DNA of 64,000 bases from the NCBI GenBank assembly GCA_039916305.1, contig JBDSLR010000020.1, forward strand, positions 38,219-102,218, read 5' to 3'. The notes below the pieces were generated by a model. The model ran no database searches. It worked only from the letters and a program-made list of their open reading frames with translations, and was not told the origin of the DNA. The position numbers and the translations under genes are program-made. Origin of the DNA: JACMLD01 sp039916305. GTDB lineage: Bacteria; Bacteroidota; Bacteroidia; Chitinophagales; Chitinophagaceae. Positions 62,139-64,000 of this stretch are shown here, one piece after another (within the stretch, counting starts at the first letter, position 1; the number at the start of each line of letters is the position of its first letter).

Positions 62139-64000
62139 TTATAATGGCAAGTTGAAATAAACGGTACTCCCTTTTCCGGGTTCACTTTCTGCCCACATTT
62201 TACCCTCGTGCCTTTCTACAATATTGTTTGATATGTACAACCCAATACCCAATCCCTGAAAGTGTATTGCATGTTCCTGCACCCTGTAATACTTATCAAA
62301 AATTTTATCTATATGCTGTCTTGACATGCCAACACCAAAATCCTGAACCGAAACTTGCATGCTACCATCCTGTTCTTCTATTTTAACCACCACCTTATTG
62401 GCATTTGGAGAATATTTTATAGCATTGTTTAATAAATTAATCAACACCTGTTGCAGCCTGTCTCTATCGCCGCTTACTTGTTTTAAACAGTTGCCAACTT
62501 TTTCTATACTGTGTTTTTTTGCACTGTATTGAATATTTTCAATGGTTTCATCCATCAATTTATTAAAGTCAAACTTGGTTATAGTATAATTCAGTTGGCC
62601 ATTTTGTATTTTACTGGCATCTAATAATTCTGTAATCAGAAGGTTCAGTCGGTCGATGGCCTGATTTGCTTTTGTTGCGTATAAGGCAGTTTGATTTTCT
62701 TCCTTTAATGATAGCAACAATAGTTCTACATACCCTTTAGCTGTTGTAAGCGGAGTTTTCATTTCATGGCTTGCAATGCTTATAAATTCATCTTTCTTTT
62801 CGTTTATTATCTTTTGTTCATGAATATCAGTATTGGTTCCTATCCATCGCTCAATATTTCCGTTGGCATCTTTTACAGGATAACCACGCGTAAGGAACCA
62901 ACGATATTCACCATCATTTCTGCGGAGGGGAAAGGTTAACTCAAATGCTGCATCTTTTTTCCATGCTTCTTTTATAAACTCAATCACGTTTTTAATGTGG
63001 TCGGGGTGATGCACTTTTTCCCAACCCCAACCTTTCATTTCTTCCAGCGTGGTACCGGTGTAATCATACCACCGCTGGTTATACCAATAAGTCCATCCTT
63101 CCGCATCGGCAATCCATGCAAGGTTTTGAATGCTGTCTGCAAAAGTGCGAAATTGGCTTTCGCTTGATTTAATTTTTTCCTCTGCGTCTTTCTGTTCGGT
63201 AATATTAGTATGCACGCCAATCCATTCTCTTAGAGAACCATCTTTGTTTAACAATGGAATGGCTTTTATAGAAAACAGTTCCCATTCACCGCTCTTCGTT
63301 TTTAGACGGTGTTCAAATACAAAGGTTTTTAATTCTTTAACTGCTTCATTCCAGGCTTCAATGGTAGGTTGTGCATCATCAGGATGTACGGCTGTTGCCC
63401 ATCCATAGCCCTGGTACTCTTCATAGCTTTGTCCTGTAAGTGCTGCCCAACCCTTTTGCTCACCTTCCATTTCTCCATTGGCATTATTGGTCCATAAAAT
63501 TCCCTGTACCGCTTCTACTGCTGCGCCAAACCGTTGTTCGCTTGCTTCAGTTTGTTGAGTTGCCACCACTTGTTCTGTTACATCGCTTACTACCTCTACT
63601 ATACCGGAAATGGAGCCATCGGTTTCGTGGTAGGCCTGGTAAACAAGATTTACATAAATAGTTTCCGCCTTACCATTGCGGGGGAGCGTAATGGGAATGC
63701 CGAAAGCGGCATACTTTTCACCGGTAGTATAAACCTTGTGAAGCAAGTCCTCAAAACCCTGGTCTTTTGCTTCTGGCAAAGCGTCAAACACAGGTTTGTT
63801 AATTACCGAATCGAATGATTTATCCCAAATAGCTAAGAGTTCATCATTCACGATTTCTATAATATATTGCGGCCCCCGGTAAAGACACATGGCAACAGGA
63901 GCCTGCAGAATAAAGCTGCGTATTTTTTTCTCGCTTTCAAGAACAGCGGCTTCAAGCTTCTTTCTTTCTGTAATGTCTCTTGCAATGGCAAATAGGTGCG
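62139..64000 (-). CDS. Multi-PAS sensor histidine kinase, N-terminus beyond the window
   Basis: The reading frame is open to the window edge; the 36 codons right of the ATG at 63890 (HLFAIARDITERKK and onwards) are the end of another PAS domain, so the ATG is probably internal. Then follow PAS domains around residues 1-115, 120-240 and 245-365 (counted from that ATG; typical SESQFRTFADSIQNLAWI and TGTTLEEMKGWGWEKVHHPDH text). The HisKA box is IASHEMKTPLTTAKGYVELL with the phospho-accepting His, and the ATPase domain has LLNNAIKYSPNAN (N box), DFGVGMS and GLGIGLYISNNIVERHEG. No response regulator is attached or adjacent in the window. The signal is unknown. Confidence 0.9.
   Translation of the reverse strand, partial: HLFAIARDITERKKLEAAVLESEKKIRSFILQAPVAMCLYRGPQYIIEIVNDELLAIWDKSFDSVINKPVFDALPEAKDQGFEDLLHKVYTTGEKYAAFGIPITLPRNGKAETIYVNLVYQAYHETDGSISGIVEVVSDVTEQVVATQQTEASEQRFGAAVEAVQGILWTNNANGEMEGEQKGWAALTGQSYEEYQGYGWATAVHPDDAQPTIEAWNEAVKELKTFVFEHRLKTKSGEWELFSIKAIPLLNKDGSLREWIGVHTNITEQKDAEEKIKSSESQFRTFADSIQNLAWIADAEGWTYWYNQRWYDYTGTTLEEMKGWGWEKVHHPDHIKNVIEFIKEAWKKDAAFELTFPLRRNDGEYRWFLTRGYPVKDANGNIERWIGTNTDIHEQKIINEKKDEFISIASHEMKTPLTTAKGYVELLLLSLKEENQTALYATKANQAIDRLNLLITELLDASKIQNGQLNYTITKFDFNKLMDETIENIQYSAKKHSIEKVGNCLKQVSGDRDRLQQVLINLLNNAIKYSPNANKVVVKIEEQDGSMQVSVQDFGVGMSRQHIDKIFDKYYRVQEHAIHFQGLGIGLYISNNIVERHEGKMWAESEPGKGSTVYFNLPL

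Noticed and set aside
61919..62185. 88-codon leftward frame overlapping the end of the histidine kinase gene
   Set aside because: Its start is the kinase C-terminal DNA read in another frame; no family character.
1..64000. tRNA, rRNA or CRISPR arrays
   Set aside because: No tRNA-like T-arm with acceptor pairing, no rRNA text and no regularly spaced repeats with unique spacers were found by reading both strands.

Overview
The window (about 43% GC by eye) comes from a Bacteroidota chromosome, most likely a member of the Chitinophagaceae. Supporting signs are several TAnnTTTG promoter boxes with an upstream TTTG-like element, weak Shine-Dalgarno sequences, a DUF4476 protein, an alpha-2-macroglobulin homologue, a GH18 chitinase, the DGPF/YciI plus ECF sigma factor pair and a DHCW-motif cupin. 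No tRNA, rRNA, CRISPR array, transposase, integrase or prophage was seen.

Layout. 0-4 kb: methionine branch genes metY, metX and hom, reading rightwards. 4-11 kb: aspS, then a large SPFH/flotillin protein with four vault-like N-terminal repeats, flanked by two paralogous M90 (MtfA-like) zinc peptidases. 11-27 kb: housekeeping and envelope genes (FAD oxidoreductase, a 2066-residue alpha-2-macroglobulin, DUF4476 protein, sucD, a fused oligopeptide-type ABC ATPase, AMP nucleosidase, a lone HsdR-N nuclease-like domain, an MBL hydrolase and an APC permease). 27.4-32.3 kb: a rightward cluster of six mostly unrecognised genes around a cytosolic-looking trypsin-like protease. 32-36 kb: bestrophin, chitinase, desaturase. 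36.8-40.7 kb: class Ia ribonucleotide reductase nrdB-nrdA behind a clear cobalamin riboswitch. 40.9-42.6 kb: two decaying genes, a GH13 glucosidase and an OMPLA phospholipase. 42.7-48 kb: a GH-D glycosidase, cupin, ABC exporter and second desaturase. 48-62 kb: an accessory stretch of mostly leftward single genes (two VOC proteins, AlkD, YdjC-type deacetylase, ECF sigma with YciI, DUF1801, rifampin ADP-ribosyltransferase, RibD-like reductase, SRPBCC, methionine aminopeptidase, a Kv-type channel with a zinc ribbon, a gluzincin-like peptidase, VanZ) with at least two more pseudogenes. 62.1-64 kb: a multi-PAS histidine kinase running off the right edge.

How genes work together. MetX acetylates homoserine from Hom, and MetY sulfhydrylates the product to homocysteine. 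NrdB and NrdA form one enzyme whose expression should fall when B12 is plentiful, which implies a B12-dependent NrdJ elsewhere in the genome. The flotillin and its two flanking peptidases may form one membrane quality-control unit. The 27.4-32.3 kb cluster is the best candidate for an undescribed module: a V8-like protease without a signal peptide, a 754-residue Cys/Trp-rich protein also without one, two small unknown proteins, a carboxypeptidase-regulatory-like domain protein and a DUF1360 membrane protein.

Small-scale structure: a family of short AT-rich words (TGTCTGATTTT, CTGATTTTGAGAT and relatives) recurs next to stop codons, and a related GAGTAGTGAGTCGTC-type word set lies between nrdB and nrdA and also in frame inside the linker of the fused ABC ATPase.
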